Below are positions 18,206 to 25,684 of a stretch of DNA of 64,000 bases, one piece after another. This DNA comes from Tellurirhabdus bombi (GTDB taxonomy: Bacteria > Bacteroidota > Bacteroidia > Cytophagales > Spirosomataceae): positions 608,501 to 672,500 of the forward strand of contig NZ_CP090557.1 of NCBI RefSeq assembly GCF_021484805.1, given 5' to 3'. Under the pieces are notes generated by a model. That model did not search any database, was not told where the DNA came from, and was given only the letters and a program-made list of their open reading frames with translations. Position 1 is the first letter of the stretch. The number at the start of each line of letters is the position of its first letter. The position numbers were made by a program, and so were the translations under genes.

Positions 18206-18679
18206 ATGGGTAAAATCTCGTATTACACGGAAGAAGGGCTTAACCGGCTAAAAACTGAGCTGAATGACCTTAAAACCAAGGGCCGGACGGACATTGCCCG
18301 GCAAATTGCGGAAGCCCGCGACAAGGGTGATTTGAGCGAGAACGCCGAATACGACGCTGCCAAAGATGCTCAGGGTTTGCTGGAATTAAAAATTTCTAAG
18401 CTGGAAGAAATCGTCTCGAACGCCCGTCTGCTGGATGAATCCTCTATCGATACGTCTCAGGTTTCGGTACTGTCCCGCGTCAAAATAAAAAATAAGAAAA
18501 ACGGAATGGAGGTTACTTATACGCTCGTTTCCGAAGAAGAAGCAGACCTTAAACAAGGTAAAATTTCGGTGGGCTCCCCCATTGGAAAAGGCCTTCTAGG
18601 CAAAAAAGTAGGTGATTCTACCGAAATTCGGGTTCCGGCTGGGATGCTGGAATTTGAAGTACTGGAAATCGCACGCTAG
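18206..18679 (+). CDS. greA: Transcription elongation factor GreA
   Basis: Reactivates backtracked RNA polymerase by stimulating transcript cleavage in the secondary channel. The 157-residue length is standard. The N-terminal coiled coil starts YYTEEGLNRLKTELNDL and contains the tip acidic pair in DKGDLSENAEYDAAK (D and E that hold the catalytic Mg). The C-terminal FKBP-like domain includes SPIGKGLLGKKVGD. It starts about 90 nt after a leader terminator, so expression is probably set by read-through or by a second nearer promoter not recognised here. The HIT gene follows after about 100 nt. Confidence 0.97.
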   Translation: MGKISYYTEEGLNRLKTELNDLKTKGRTDIARQIAEARDKGDLSENAEYDAAKDAQGLLELKISKLEEIVSNARLLDESSIDTSQVSVLSRVKIKNKKNGMEVTYTLVSEEEADLKQGKISVGSPIGKGLLGKKVGDSTEIRVPAGMLEFEVLEIAR

Positions 18680-18698
18680 TTTTTGCGGAATAATGGAG

Positions 18699-18761
18699 AA
18701 TGAATAATGAAGAGTAAACAGAGTCGTGTAATTTGCAGCGACTTACTTTTCATTATTCATT
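18699..18761. repeat. Intergenic inverted repeat, AT-rich
   Basis: Arms AATGAATAATGAA (18699-18711) and TTCATTATTCATT (18749-18761) are perfectly complementary over 13 bp with a 37-nt loop, between greA and the HIT gene. It resembles the short low-complexity intergenic repeats found in Bacteroidota genomes, and a second one of the same style sits at 34735-34797. It lacks a T-run and is not a typical terminator. Confidence 0.6.
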
Positions 18762-18780
18762 TTTCTATTTCTATTCCTTC

Positions 18781-19170
18781 ATGGCTTCTATCTTCACCCG
18801 CATTGTCAACGGCGAAATCCCGGCCCATAAAATTGCCGAAACCGACCAATACCTTGCCTTCCTGGATGCTTTTCCCTGCGCGAAAGGCCATACGCTGGTT
18901 ATTCCCAAGCAAGAAATCGATTATATTTTTGATCTTGACGATGAGCTGTATACCGGCTTGATGCAGTTTGCCAAGAAAATTGCGCCAGCCATCAAACAGG
19001 CCATTCCCTGCAAGCGCGTTGGCGTGGCAGTCATCGGTCTTGAAGTTCCTCACACCCATGTCCATCTGATTCCGCTGAACAGCATGGCAGACATGAATTT
19101 TAACAACAAGTTGAAGCTGAGTCAGGAAGAGCTGGCGGAAACAGCTGCCGCCATTCGGGCATATTTGTAG
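18781..19170 (+). CDS. HIT family nucleotide hydrolase
   Basis: Histidine-triad protein of 129 residues, probably hydrolysing nucleoside phosphoramidates or adenylated compounds (HinT/Hit group). The ATG at 18781 gives the family start MASIFTRIVNGEIPAHKI. The triad HTHVHLIPL is near the C-terminus, with GHTLVIPKQEI in the middle. An upstream extension reads into the intergenic repeat and is rejected. The cellular substrate is unknown. Confidence 0.93.
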   Translation: MASIFTRIVNGEIPAHKIAETDQYLAFLDAFPCAKGHTLVIPKQEIDYIFDLDDELYTGLMQFAKKIAPAIKQAIPCKRVGVAVIGLEVPHTHVHLIPLNSMADMNFNNKLKLSQEELAETAAAIRAYL

Positions 19171-19211
19171 TCACTACTTCAGCCTATTACCCTTCTCCTA
19201 CCGTAACTTGT

Positions 19212-20486
19212 ATGAAAGCGCTGCCTCTTTTTCTGGCTTATTGGTTTTTTCTTGCTTTCCCTTCTAGGCTGATGGCCCAGCCCGCTCAGACCTTTGTACC
19301 CGCTAAAGCACCTGCCGATGCTGGCTTTTCGGCGGAACGGCTCAAGCGGCTGGATAACCTGCTACAGGGGTTTATCGATCAGGGGATTGCTCCTAATGCG
19401 GTCACATTTGTGGCACGCAAAGGAAAGGTTGTTCACTATAAAGCATATGGCTACAGCAATCTTGAAAAGAAAACGCCACTCAAACGGGACGACATTTACC
19501 GCATTGCTTCTCAAACGAAAGCCATTACGACCGTCACGCTGATGACTCTGCTGGAGGAGCAGAAATTTGTGCTCGACGATCCGATTTCCAAGTACATTCC
19601 GGCGTTCAAAAATCCGAAAGTGCTCGTCAGCGTCGATAAGGAAAAAGGAACCTACGAAACCCGTCCTGCCAAGCGTGAAATCACCATTCGGCACCTGCTG
19701 AGTCATAATGCGGGTATTCCTTACGACCATCCGCTCGACCAGCGCCCTGAGTTTAAGGTTCCTTATCTTAATTCGCTGCAAGCCGACAAACTCGAAGATG
19801 TCATTAACCGACTGGCAACCCGCCCCCTTATCCAGGACCCCGGCGAAGCATTCACGTATGGCTTAAACACAGACATCATTGGTCGTCTTGTTGAGATTCT
19901 GGCGGGCAAACCGCTGGACGTCGCCATGCGGGAACGCGTGCTGGAGCCCTTGGGAATGGCCGACACCTATTTTTACCTGCCTGCCAATAAAGCTAGCCGT
20001 CTGGTTGAGCTGTATGCAAAGGAAAGTGCCGACAAACCCCTCATTATTCACGAAAATAACGCGAATCGCACTTACCCGGTGGCGGGCGCTAAAACGTATT
20101 TTGCCGGTGGGGCCGGTCTGGTAGGTCCCATTGACGATTACGCCAAGTTTTGCCAGATGATGCTTAACGGTGGCATTTTTAACAACAAACGCATTCTGAG
20201 TCGGTCGACGGTTGATATGATGCTTAAAAATCAGATTGGGGCCGCTGAAGTTTGGGACCGTCAGGACAAATTCGGTCTTGGCTTTCAGCTAATTACTGAC
20301 CGTAGCCGATATGGTGATCAGGCTACGCCAGGGGCTTATACCTGGGGCGGCGCTTATTGCTCCGAATACACCATCGATCCCAAAGAAGACTTGATTCTAC
20401 TGGTTTATACCAATGTGATGCCTTTCGCGCACTATGGAGAATTTGTTCGTAAATTTCGGATGGCCGTCTATCAGGCCCTCAATTAA
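19212..20486 (+). CDS. Secreted serine hydrolase of the beta-lactamase (class C / PBP-like) family
   Basis: A 424-residue exported protein; the signal peptide ends near RLMAQ. The nucleophile motif S-Q-T-K appears in YRIASQTKAITTVTLM and the second motif Y-G-L-N in FTYGLNTDIIGRLVEIL. The third, KTG-like box is replaced by TWGGAYCSEY, as in esterases and DD-peptidase-like members of this family. This points to a serine esterase or D-amino-peptide hydrolase rather than a resistance beta-lactamase. It is monocistronic, between the HIT and catalase genes. Confidence 0.88.
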   Translation: MKALPLFLAYWFFLAFPSRLMAQPAQTFVPAKAPADAGFSAERLKRLDNLLQGFIDQGIAPNAVTFVARKGKVVHYKAYGYSNLEKKTPLKRDDIYRIASQTKAITTVTLMTLLEEQKFVLDDPISKYIPAFKNPKVLVSVDKEKGTYETRPAKREITIRHLLSHNAGIPYDHPLDQRPEFKVPYLNSLQADKLEDVINRLATRPLIQDPGEAFTYGLNTDIIGRLVEILAGKPLDVAMRERVLEPLGMADTYFYLPANKASRLVELYAKESADKPLIIHENNANRTYPVAGAKTYFAGGAGLVGPIDDYAKFCQMMLNGGIFNNKRILSRSTVDMMLKNQIGAAEVWDRQDKFGLGFQLITDRSRYGDQATPGAYTWGGAYCSEYTIDPKEDLILLVYTNVMPFAHYGEFVRKFRMAVYQALN

Positions 20487-20599
20487 ATCGCTTGGCTTGC
20501 CTTCTGTTCATAGACAATATCTATAGAAAATAAAAACAAACAATTTTTACCTATTTACCCAAAGCTCTACCTTGCTGCTCAAAGTAACCTTCTTTAACC

Positions 20600-22111
20600 A
20601 TGAGCAACGAGACCAACAAACAAAAACTGACCACGGCTTCGGGTCGCCCCTACTTCGAAAACGAAAATACCATGTCGGTGGGACCGCGTGGGCCACTGCT
20701 GTTGCAGGATTACATTCTGCACGAGAAAATGGCGCACTTCAATCGCGAGCGCATTCCCGAACGCGTCGTTCATGCGAAAGGATCGGGGGCGTTTGGGACA
20801 TTCACGGTTACGGATGACATTACGCAGTATACAAAAGCGAAGTTATTCAATCAGGTTGGTAAGCAAACCCGCGTCTTTTTACGCTTCTCCACTGTTGGCG
20901 GTGAAAAAGGCTCTGCCGATACCGAACGCGACCCGCGTGGATTTGCCCTGAAGTTCTACACAGAAGACGGGAACTGGGACCTGGTCGGCAACAACACACC
21001 CATTTTCTTCATCAAAGACCCGAAGAAATTCGGCGACTTTATCCATACCCAAAAACGCGACCCACGGACTAACTGCAAATCGGCCACGATGATGTGGGAT
21101 TTCTGGGCACTCAACCCTGAATCGCTGCACCAGGTTTTGCTTTTAATGAGTGACCGGGGTACGCCTTACAGCTACCGCCACCTGAACGGATACGGAAGCC
21201 ATACCTTTAGCCTCATCAATCAAAAAAATGAGCGGGTTTACGTTAAATTCCACTTCAAAACGCAGCAAGGCATCAAAAACTTTACGGATGCCGAAGCCGG
21301 CGAGGTACGCGGCAAAGACCCAGACCACGCCCAGCGCGATCTGGTAGAAGCCATCGACCGGGGTGACTTTCCCCGTTGGGCGATGAAAATTCAGGTGATG
21401 ACCGAAGAACAGGCGCGCACGTCTCCATTTAATCCGTTCGACGTTACTAAAGTATGGCCGCACGGTGACTACCCGCTGGTTGATGTGGGCATCCTGGAAT
21501 TGAACGAAGTACCGTCCAATTACTTTGCTGACGTGGAGCAGGCCGCTTTTGCTCCGGCTCACCTTGTTGATGGCATTGGTTTTTCTCCTGACAAAATGTT
21601 GCAAGGTCGCCTGCTTTCGTACCCTGATGCGCACCGCTACCGCCTGGGGGCCAATTACGAACAGATTCCGGTGAATCGGTGCCCATTTGCCGTGAATAAT
21701 TATCAGCGCGACGGTCAAATGCGCATTGATGGAAACGGCGGCAGCGCACCCAATTACTGGCCTAACTCGTTTGACAACATTACTGCGGATGAATCTTACA
21801 AAGAACCGGCGCAAACCCTGGAATCAACGCTGGCCGATTGGTATGACCGCAACGGTCCGGGCGAAAACGACCACTACACGCAGCCCGGACAGTTTTACAG
21901 CAAAGTGTTGAGCGATGTAGATCGGGTTCACCTCGTACAGAATATAGTAAACAGCATGAAGGGAATTGACGGACCTCGCAAACAGGACATCGTTAACCGG
22001 CAATTGTGCCATTTCTTCCGGGCGAATATTCAGCTTGGTCTGGCCGTAGCGCAGGGTTTGGGTACAGATATCTCGTCTTTTATGCCGATGGCAAATCAGC
22101 AACCGGCTTAA
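20600..22111 (+). CDS. katA: Monofunctional heme catalase (small-subunit clade)
   Basis: Decomposes hydrogen peroxide to water and oxygen. The 503-residue length fits clade 3 small-subunit catalases. The distal histidine lies in ERVVHAKGSGAFG (H58), the distal asparagine region is DLVGNNTPIFF, and the proximal heme-ligand tyrosine is Y341 in LLSYPDAHRYRLGANY. There is no signal peptide, so it is cytoplasmic. It converges on a lipoprotein gene, and the two stop codons are the ends of one long hairpin (22109-22171). I found no recognisable OxyR site upstream, though none can be excluded. Confidence 0.97.
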   Translation: MSNETNKQKLTTASGRPYFENENTMSVGPRGPLLLQDYILHEKMAHFNRERIPERVVHAKGSGAFGTFTVTDDITQYTKAKLFNQVGKQTRVFLRFSTVGGEKGSADTERDPRGFALKFYTEDGNWDLVGNNTPIFFIKDPKKFGDFIHTQKRDPRTNCKSATMMWDFWALNPESLHQVLLLMSDRGTPYSYRHLNGYGSHTFSLINQKNERVYVKFHFKTQQGIKNFTDAEAGEVRGKDPDHAQRDLVEAIDRGDFPRWAMKIQVMTEEQARTSPFNPFDVTKVWPHGDYPLVDVGILELNEVPSNYFADVEQAAFAPAHLVDGIGFSPDKMLQGRLLSYPDAHRYRLGANYEQIPVNRCPFAVNNYQRDGQMRIDGNGGSAPNYWPNSFDNITADESYKEPAQTLESTLADWYDRNGPGENDHYTQPGQFYSKVLSDVDRVHLVQNIVNSMKGIDGPRKQDIVNRQLCHFFRANIQLGLAVAQGLGTDISSFMPMANQQPA

Positions 22112-22171
22112 AGCCAGCTACCAACAAAAAAGCAGACTAGGTGTCTGCTTTTTTGTTGGTAGCTGGCTTTA
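22109..22171. terminator. 29-bp perfect hairpin joining two convergent stop codons
   Basis: Bases 22109-22137 are the exact reverse complement of 22143-22171, with a 5-nt loop (22138-22142). The left arm starts with the TAA of katA and the right arm ends with the TAA of the convergent lipoprotein gene, so the whole intergenic region is one hairpin. An internal A-run and T-run make it suit termination on both strands. Confidence 0.9.
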
Positions 22172-23311
22172 GCGTTTTTGTTCCGTTACCCAATCGTGCT
22201 TAAAGTCATCAATTTCCTGGTCGGAGAAACCGTAGATTTCCTTTAATCGGCCAATGGCCTGCGTTAGCTTGGGTAGCTCAGAAGTTGGCGAAGAGACAAA
22301 CAGGTACGATAACGCCGATTTGTCGTAGGGCGCGTTCATAAGCGTCAGGACTTCTTCAATTTGTGCGTCCGTTATTTTTTTATGCTGCTGCGAGATCGTT
22401 CGCCAGCCGTGTAATAGCCCAACGCCTTCACTATAACCATGCAGGGCTGTACTGATCTGGGCAGTTGAAGGAGTGGTTAAACTGAGCGCCGCAATGGTTT
22501 TATGCAGCCGATTGATGACGGTTGCCGCGTGCACTTTCTCCCAATTCTGCTTGATCTGAGCAAACGCTTCGTCTCGTTTCGTTTTGTACTGATCTCCCGA
22601 TTTGAAGGCCGCCTGAAGTTGCAGAAAGCCAACGCGAATGCTGGTATAGTACCCGTTTCCTTTGGTCTTCTCGCGTTGCGCGGCGTAAGCCGCCGTGAAT
22701 CGGTCGGGATTGAGGTACATTTCAGCGTTGTCGCTGTTGATAAAACCCAGGTTCGCCCCGTACAACGCCACAATCTGGTCAACCGCTGCCAGGGTTGAAT
22801 TATTCTCCATGAGACCAACGGCATAATTATAAGCCATGGCTCCATAGAGACCTTTGTCGATGAGCTGCTCCATTTCCAGGCCATTTTCATCGAAAAGGTA
22901 ATCGCCATATACGCCGCCATCGCCTAACCGACGAAACGGATTAAATGTTGTTCCGCTGGCTTTACTCAACTCCGCAAAAAAACCATTGGTTGGGTTTTCC
23001 AGCCGACCGGCATAATAATTTGTGGTTACCAGCTTCAGGTTGGGACTTCCGGTATTGAATAGCTCGGCTAACCTAGTGGCCGATACTTTCGCGCCTATCG
23101 TACGCCCTTTTTTAGCTTCGTTGATCAGATCAGACCACTGTTTAATGACCGCAACTTGGTTAATCGTGTTCTGACGATAAGCAATACTGTCATATTCTTG
23201 CGCAATGGCTAAGGGCAAATCCTTATCAGCGGGCTCATCACAAGCGGAGAGAAAGGTCGTCATCACCACCGCAATGGCCAGTAGACTTGAATGAATATGT
23301 ATACGTTTCAT
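22169..23311 (-). CDS. Lipoprotein of the DUF4856/imelysin-like type
   Basis: A 380-residue lipoprotein, lipobox FLSAC then an acidic linker (DEPADKD). The body is almost all alpha-helical, with GDGGVYGDYLFDENGLEMEQ, QLIDKGLYGAMAYNYAVGL and a C-terminal part with GYSEGVGLLHGW. This resembles the DUF4856 family and, more loosely, imelysin-type periplasmic proteins found near metal uptake genes. No GxHxxE motif of true imelysins is visible. No co-transcribed partner is present. The family is moderately sure; the function is unknown. Confidence 0.72.
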   Translation of the reverse strand: MKRIHIHSSLLAIAVVMTTFLSACDEPADKDLPLAIAQEYDSIAYRQNTINQVAVIKQWSDLINEAKKGRTIGAKVSATRLAELFNTGSPNLKLVTTNYYAGRLENPTNGFFAELSKASGTTFNPFRRLGDGGVYGDYLFDENGLEMEQLIDKGLYGAMAYNYAVGLMENNSTLAAVDQIVALYGANLGFINSDNAEMYLNPDRFTAAYAAQREKTKGNGYYTSIRVGFLQLQAAFKSGDQYKTKRDEAFAQIKQNWEKVHAATVINRLHKTIAALSLTTPSTAQISTALHGYSEGVGLLHGWRTISQQHKKITDAQIEEVLTLMNAPYDKSALSYLFVSSPTSELPKLTQAIGRLKEIYGFSDQEIDDFKHDWVTEQKR

Positions 23312-23404
23312 AAAGCAAATCGATTACCAGAGACACAAAAATAGCAAATGCAAACTTACCGCTTGTTTATCTTGTTACGAAGGGGGGCTTTATGATTTTA
23401 TCCA

Positions 23405-23434
23405 TAAAAAAAGCCACTCATTGCTGAGTGGCTT
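23405..23434 (-). terminator. Terminator of the small Ser/Thr/Met lipoprotein gene
   Basis: Arms AAGCCACTCA (23411-23420) and TGAGTGGCTT (23425-23434) with a 4-nt loop, and a T-run on the minus strand (A at 23405-23411). It lies 26 nt beyond the stop of the gene at 23460-23657. Confidence 0.85.
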
Positions 23435-23459
23435 TCCTGCATATTGAGTAAAACTCAAA

Positions 23460-23657
23460 TTAGTTTGCTGAGTCAGTTGACATTGTAGCTGAATCAGTTG
23501 TCATCATAGTTGAATCAGCTGACATAGTAGATGAATCGGCTGACATTGTAGATTGATCTCCAGTAGTTTCAGTAGATTCAGTTTTGTTACCGCTGCAAGC
23601 AGAAGCAAGAGCAACAACCGTCATTGCAATAAAAGCAGATTTTACAAGGCCTTTCAT
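23460..23657 (-). CDS. Small repetitive lipoprotein rich in Ser, Thr, Met and Asp
   Basis: A 65-residue protein with signal peptide and lipobox LASAC (Cys21). The mature 45 residues are low-complexity, built on variants of STMSADS (STMSADSSTMSADS, STMMTTDSATMSTDSAN), with five Met and many Asp and Ser/Thr. Its own promoter (23697-23725) has the same two blocks as that of the divergent ECF sigma operon, so it is a likely target of that sigma factor. It has its own terminator. No known family; a role at the envelope, perhaps in metal binding or oxidation buffering by Met residues, is speculation. Confidence 0.8.
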   Translation of the reverse strand: MKGLVKSAFIAMTVVALASACSGNKTESTETTGDQSTMSADSSTMSADSTMMTTDSATMSTDSAN

Positions 23658-23696
23658 GAGAGATAAAATGTTTATAGTTTTAGCAAATTTCCTTCT

Positions 23697-23725
23697 TTAA
23701 TACCCAGTTCGCGAAAAGGTAACCC
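23697..23725 (-). promoter_or_regulatory. ECF-type promoter of the small lipoprotein gene
   Basis: On the minus strand GGGTTAC (23719-23725), 15 bp and GTATTAA (23697-23703). The same blocks at the same spacing occur in the divergent promoter. The predicted leader to the ATG at 23657 is about 30 nt. It does not fit the housekeeping TAnnTTTG consensus. Confidence 0.65.
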
Positions 23726-23757
23726 ACCTTTTTAGAAAAGTTTTTTAAAATTTTTTT

Positions 23758-23786
23758 GGGTTACATTTCGTATTGTTTTGTATTAA
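23758..23786 (+). promoter_or_regulatory. ECF-type promoter of the sigma-protease operon
   Basis: GGGTTAC (23758-23764), 15 bp and GTATTAA (23780-23786), about 16 bp before the sigma factor ATG at 23803, so the leader would be very short. A 32-bp A/T tract (23726-23757) separates the two back-to-back minus-35 blocks and could act as a shared UP element. Identity with the divergent promoter suggests autoregulation. Confidence 0.65.
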
Positions 23787-23802
23787 GTAATGTAAGAATA
23801 GA

Positions 23803-24411
23803 ATGAAGGATAGTGACGGAGTGCCGCCAAATCGGTTTCACCTTACGGATGATGAATTGATTGCTGGGCTGGCAACTGGTTCTGAGCTGGCACTGACCCA
23901 ACTCTATAAGCGTTATTTTCCGATGGTCCTCTATTTTGTTCAAAGCAATAGCGGTACCGAAGATGATGCAAAAGACATTTATCAGGAAGCTCTGGTAACG
24001 GTCTACGAGAAACTATCGGCAGGAACACTGGAGCTGACGGCTCAACTGAAAACATACCTTTATTCTGTTTGTCGACGCCTTTGGCTCAAACAACTCACGC
24101 AGCGGAGCCGCACCGGAACATTCGGTTTTGGCGTCGATCTGAACGATACAGAGGAATTTCTCTCGGTTGAGACTGATCTGGTTGACCACGAAGACCGCGA
24201 CCGGCAATTCGAATTGATGACCGACTCGTTAACCCGGCTTGGCGAACCCTGCCGGACACTTTTGGAGGATTTTTACGTTCGTCACCTGTCAATGCAGGAG
24301 ATAACGGACAAGTTTGGATACACAAATGCGGACAACGCCAAGACACAAAAATACAAGTGTCTGATGCGTTTGAAGCGATTTTTCTTTTCGGTATATAAGG
24401 CAGAACCGTAA
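23803..24411 (+). CDS. ECF sigma factor (sigma-70 family)
   Basis: A 202-residue sigma factor with only regions 2 and 4. Region 2 (about residues 27-103) contains LTQLYKRYFPMVLYFVQ, the acidic DDAKDIYQEALVTVYEKL and TYLYSVCRRLWLKQL. Region 4 (about 145-198) has LGEPCRTLLEDFYVRHLSM and the helix-turn-helix around QEITDKFGYTNADNAKTQKYKCL. It is encoded 1 nt upstream of a membrane anti-sigma-like protease, the usual place for a cognate regulator. Its predicted promoter is the GGGTTAC-N15-GTATTAA motif at 23758-23786, so autoregulation is likely. The signal that releases it is unknown. Confidence 0.9.
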   Translation: MKDSDGVPPNRFHLTDDELIAGLATGSELALTQLYKRYFPMVLYFVQSNSGTEDDAKDIYQEALVTVYEKLSAGTLELTAQLKTYLYSVCRRLWLKQLTQRSRTGTFGFGVDLNDTEEFLSVETDLVDHEDRDRQFELMTDSLTRLGEPCRTLLEDFYVRHLSMQEITDKFGYTNADNAKTQKYKCLMRLKRFFFSVYKAEP

Positions 24412-24412
24412 A

Positions 24413-25558
24413 ATGGAAGGAGACCAACAATTCTGGGATTTAGCTGATAAGTGGGTACGCGATAACCTCACGGAGACAGAACGCCAACAATTCGAAGCGG
24501 CTTGCCAAGCCGATCCGTTGTTGGCGCAGAAAGCGCGTGAACACCGCCAGCTAACGAATGCCATGCAGTTGGTTAACCAGCGCGCTGCTCTCCGTCAGCA
24601 GCTGGGCAAAATTCACCAGTCGCTGGATATGGAAGCCATGCGCAAAGAAGCCGCCGCCCTTTCTCAAAAATCGGAGGAAACGCCCTCCTCGATGGGACGT
24701 GTCCGGCAGCTCTGGCAAACCTACCGACCTATTCTGGCCGTGGCTGCTTCGGTGGCTGTTTTCACGACTTTTGCCACCTTATCGTTATACAAATCCTACC
24801 AATCCAGCCACAAGCAGGAACAGCAATATAGCATGCTTCGGCGCGACCTGAACGCTATTCGCAAATCGCAGAACGCTATTTTACAGGATATTAGCGCCCG
24901 GGAACGCGCGCTGCAATTGAACCCAGGACAAGTGGCCGGAACCAGTTTTCTGCTTTCGCCCAACGGGTATCTGGTAACTAACACGCACATCGTTAGAGAT
25001 GCCGACTCGGTGTATATCCAAAGTACCAAGGGGGATATTTACAAAGCGAAAGTCGTTTACACGGATCAGGCCTACGATCTAGCAATTTTGCAAGTCCATG
25101 ATGATAGCACATTCCGGCACAAAGCTACGCTTCCTTATGGCTTTGAAGCAGCTCCGTCCGACCTGGGCGAGCGCGTCTTTACGCTTGGTTTTCCACGGGA
25201 TGAAATCGTTTACGATGAAGGCTATTTAAGCTCTAAAACGGGTTATCGCGATGATTCAACGGCTTATCAGGTGGCCATTACGGTAAATCCTGGTAACTCG
25301 GGAGGACCTTTGCTAGACGAAAGAGCCAACATCATTGGTATTATCAGTGGCAAGCAAACGTTGACTGAAAATGCTTCTTTTGCCATTAAAACGGATTATC
25401 TTTTCCGGGCTATTTCGGCTATTCCAACCGATTCGCTGAAAACCAATCCTATTCGGATGAGTCGTAAAAACACCCTGGCCCGCCTGCCTCGTAAAGAGCA
25501 AATCAAGCGGATTCAGGAGTGCGTTTACATGGTAAAAGTGTTTAAGCACGAGCGATAG
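24413..25558 (+). CDS. Anti-sigma-like membrane protein fused to an HtrA-type serine protease
   Basis: 381 residues in three parts. Residues 1-105 are cytoplasmic; LTETERQQFEAACQADPLLA follows the pattern of the N-terminal module of Bacteroidota anti-sigma-like proteins (DxxLxxxExxxFExxLxxDPxL), without zinc ligands. One membrane helix spans about 106-126 (ILAVAASVAVFTTFATLSL). The periplasmic part has a short coiled coil (about 130-165) and a trypsin-like domain with triad H192 (VTNTHIV), D222 (YDLAIL) and S296 (NPGNSGGPLL). No PDZ domain follows, only a basic tail. The gene starts 1 nt after the sigma stop, so the two are translationally coupled. Inference: the N-terminus binds the sigma factor and the protease senses or processes envelope damage. 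Confidence 0.85.
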   Translation: MEGDQQFWDLADKWVRDNLTETERQQFEAACQADPLLAQKAREHRQLTNAMQLVNQRAALRQQLGKIHQSLDMEAMRKEAAALSQKSEETPSSMGRVRQLWQTYRPILAVAASVAVFTTFATLSLYKSYQSSHKQEQQYSMLRRDLNAIRKSQNAILQDISARERALQLNPGQVAGTSFLLSPNGYLVTNTHIVRDADSVYIQSTKGDIYKAKVVYTDQAYDLAILQVHDDSTFRHKATLPYGFEAAPSDLGERVFTLGFPRDEIVYDEGYLSSKTGYRDDSTAYQVAITVNPGNSGGPLLDERANIIGIISGKQTLTENASFAIKTDYLFRAISAIPTDSLKTNPIRMSRKNTLARLPRKEQIKRIQECVYMVKVFKHER

Positions 25559-25684
25559 GCTTTAGAAAAAACACAATTTAAGTCGTTCATTACCAATCAC
25601 TTTTCCAGGCTGTTCTTATTAGCGCATAACTTTCGTGTGGGCAGGTGGTTACTATAGGTAGTAATCAAATTCTCAACATTAGTT

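Noticed and set aside
21143-21814. 223-codon open frame antisense to katA
   Set aside because: Overlaps the catalase active-site coding region; no signal, domain or promoter.
24413-25558. Classical HtrA/DegP protease
   Set aside because: There is no PDZ domain, the membrane anchor follows a 105-residue cytoplasmic anti-sigma-like part, and the gene is coupled to an ECF sigma gene.
25647-25670. GGTTAC before the PfpI gene as a third ECF promoter
   Set aside because: The second block GTATTAA is absent at the 15-bp spacing, so only one half matches.
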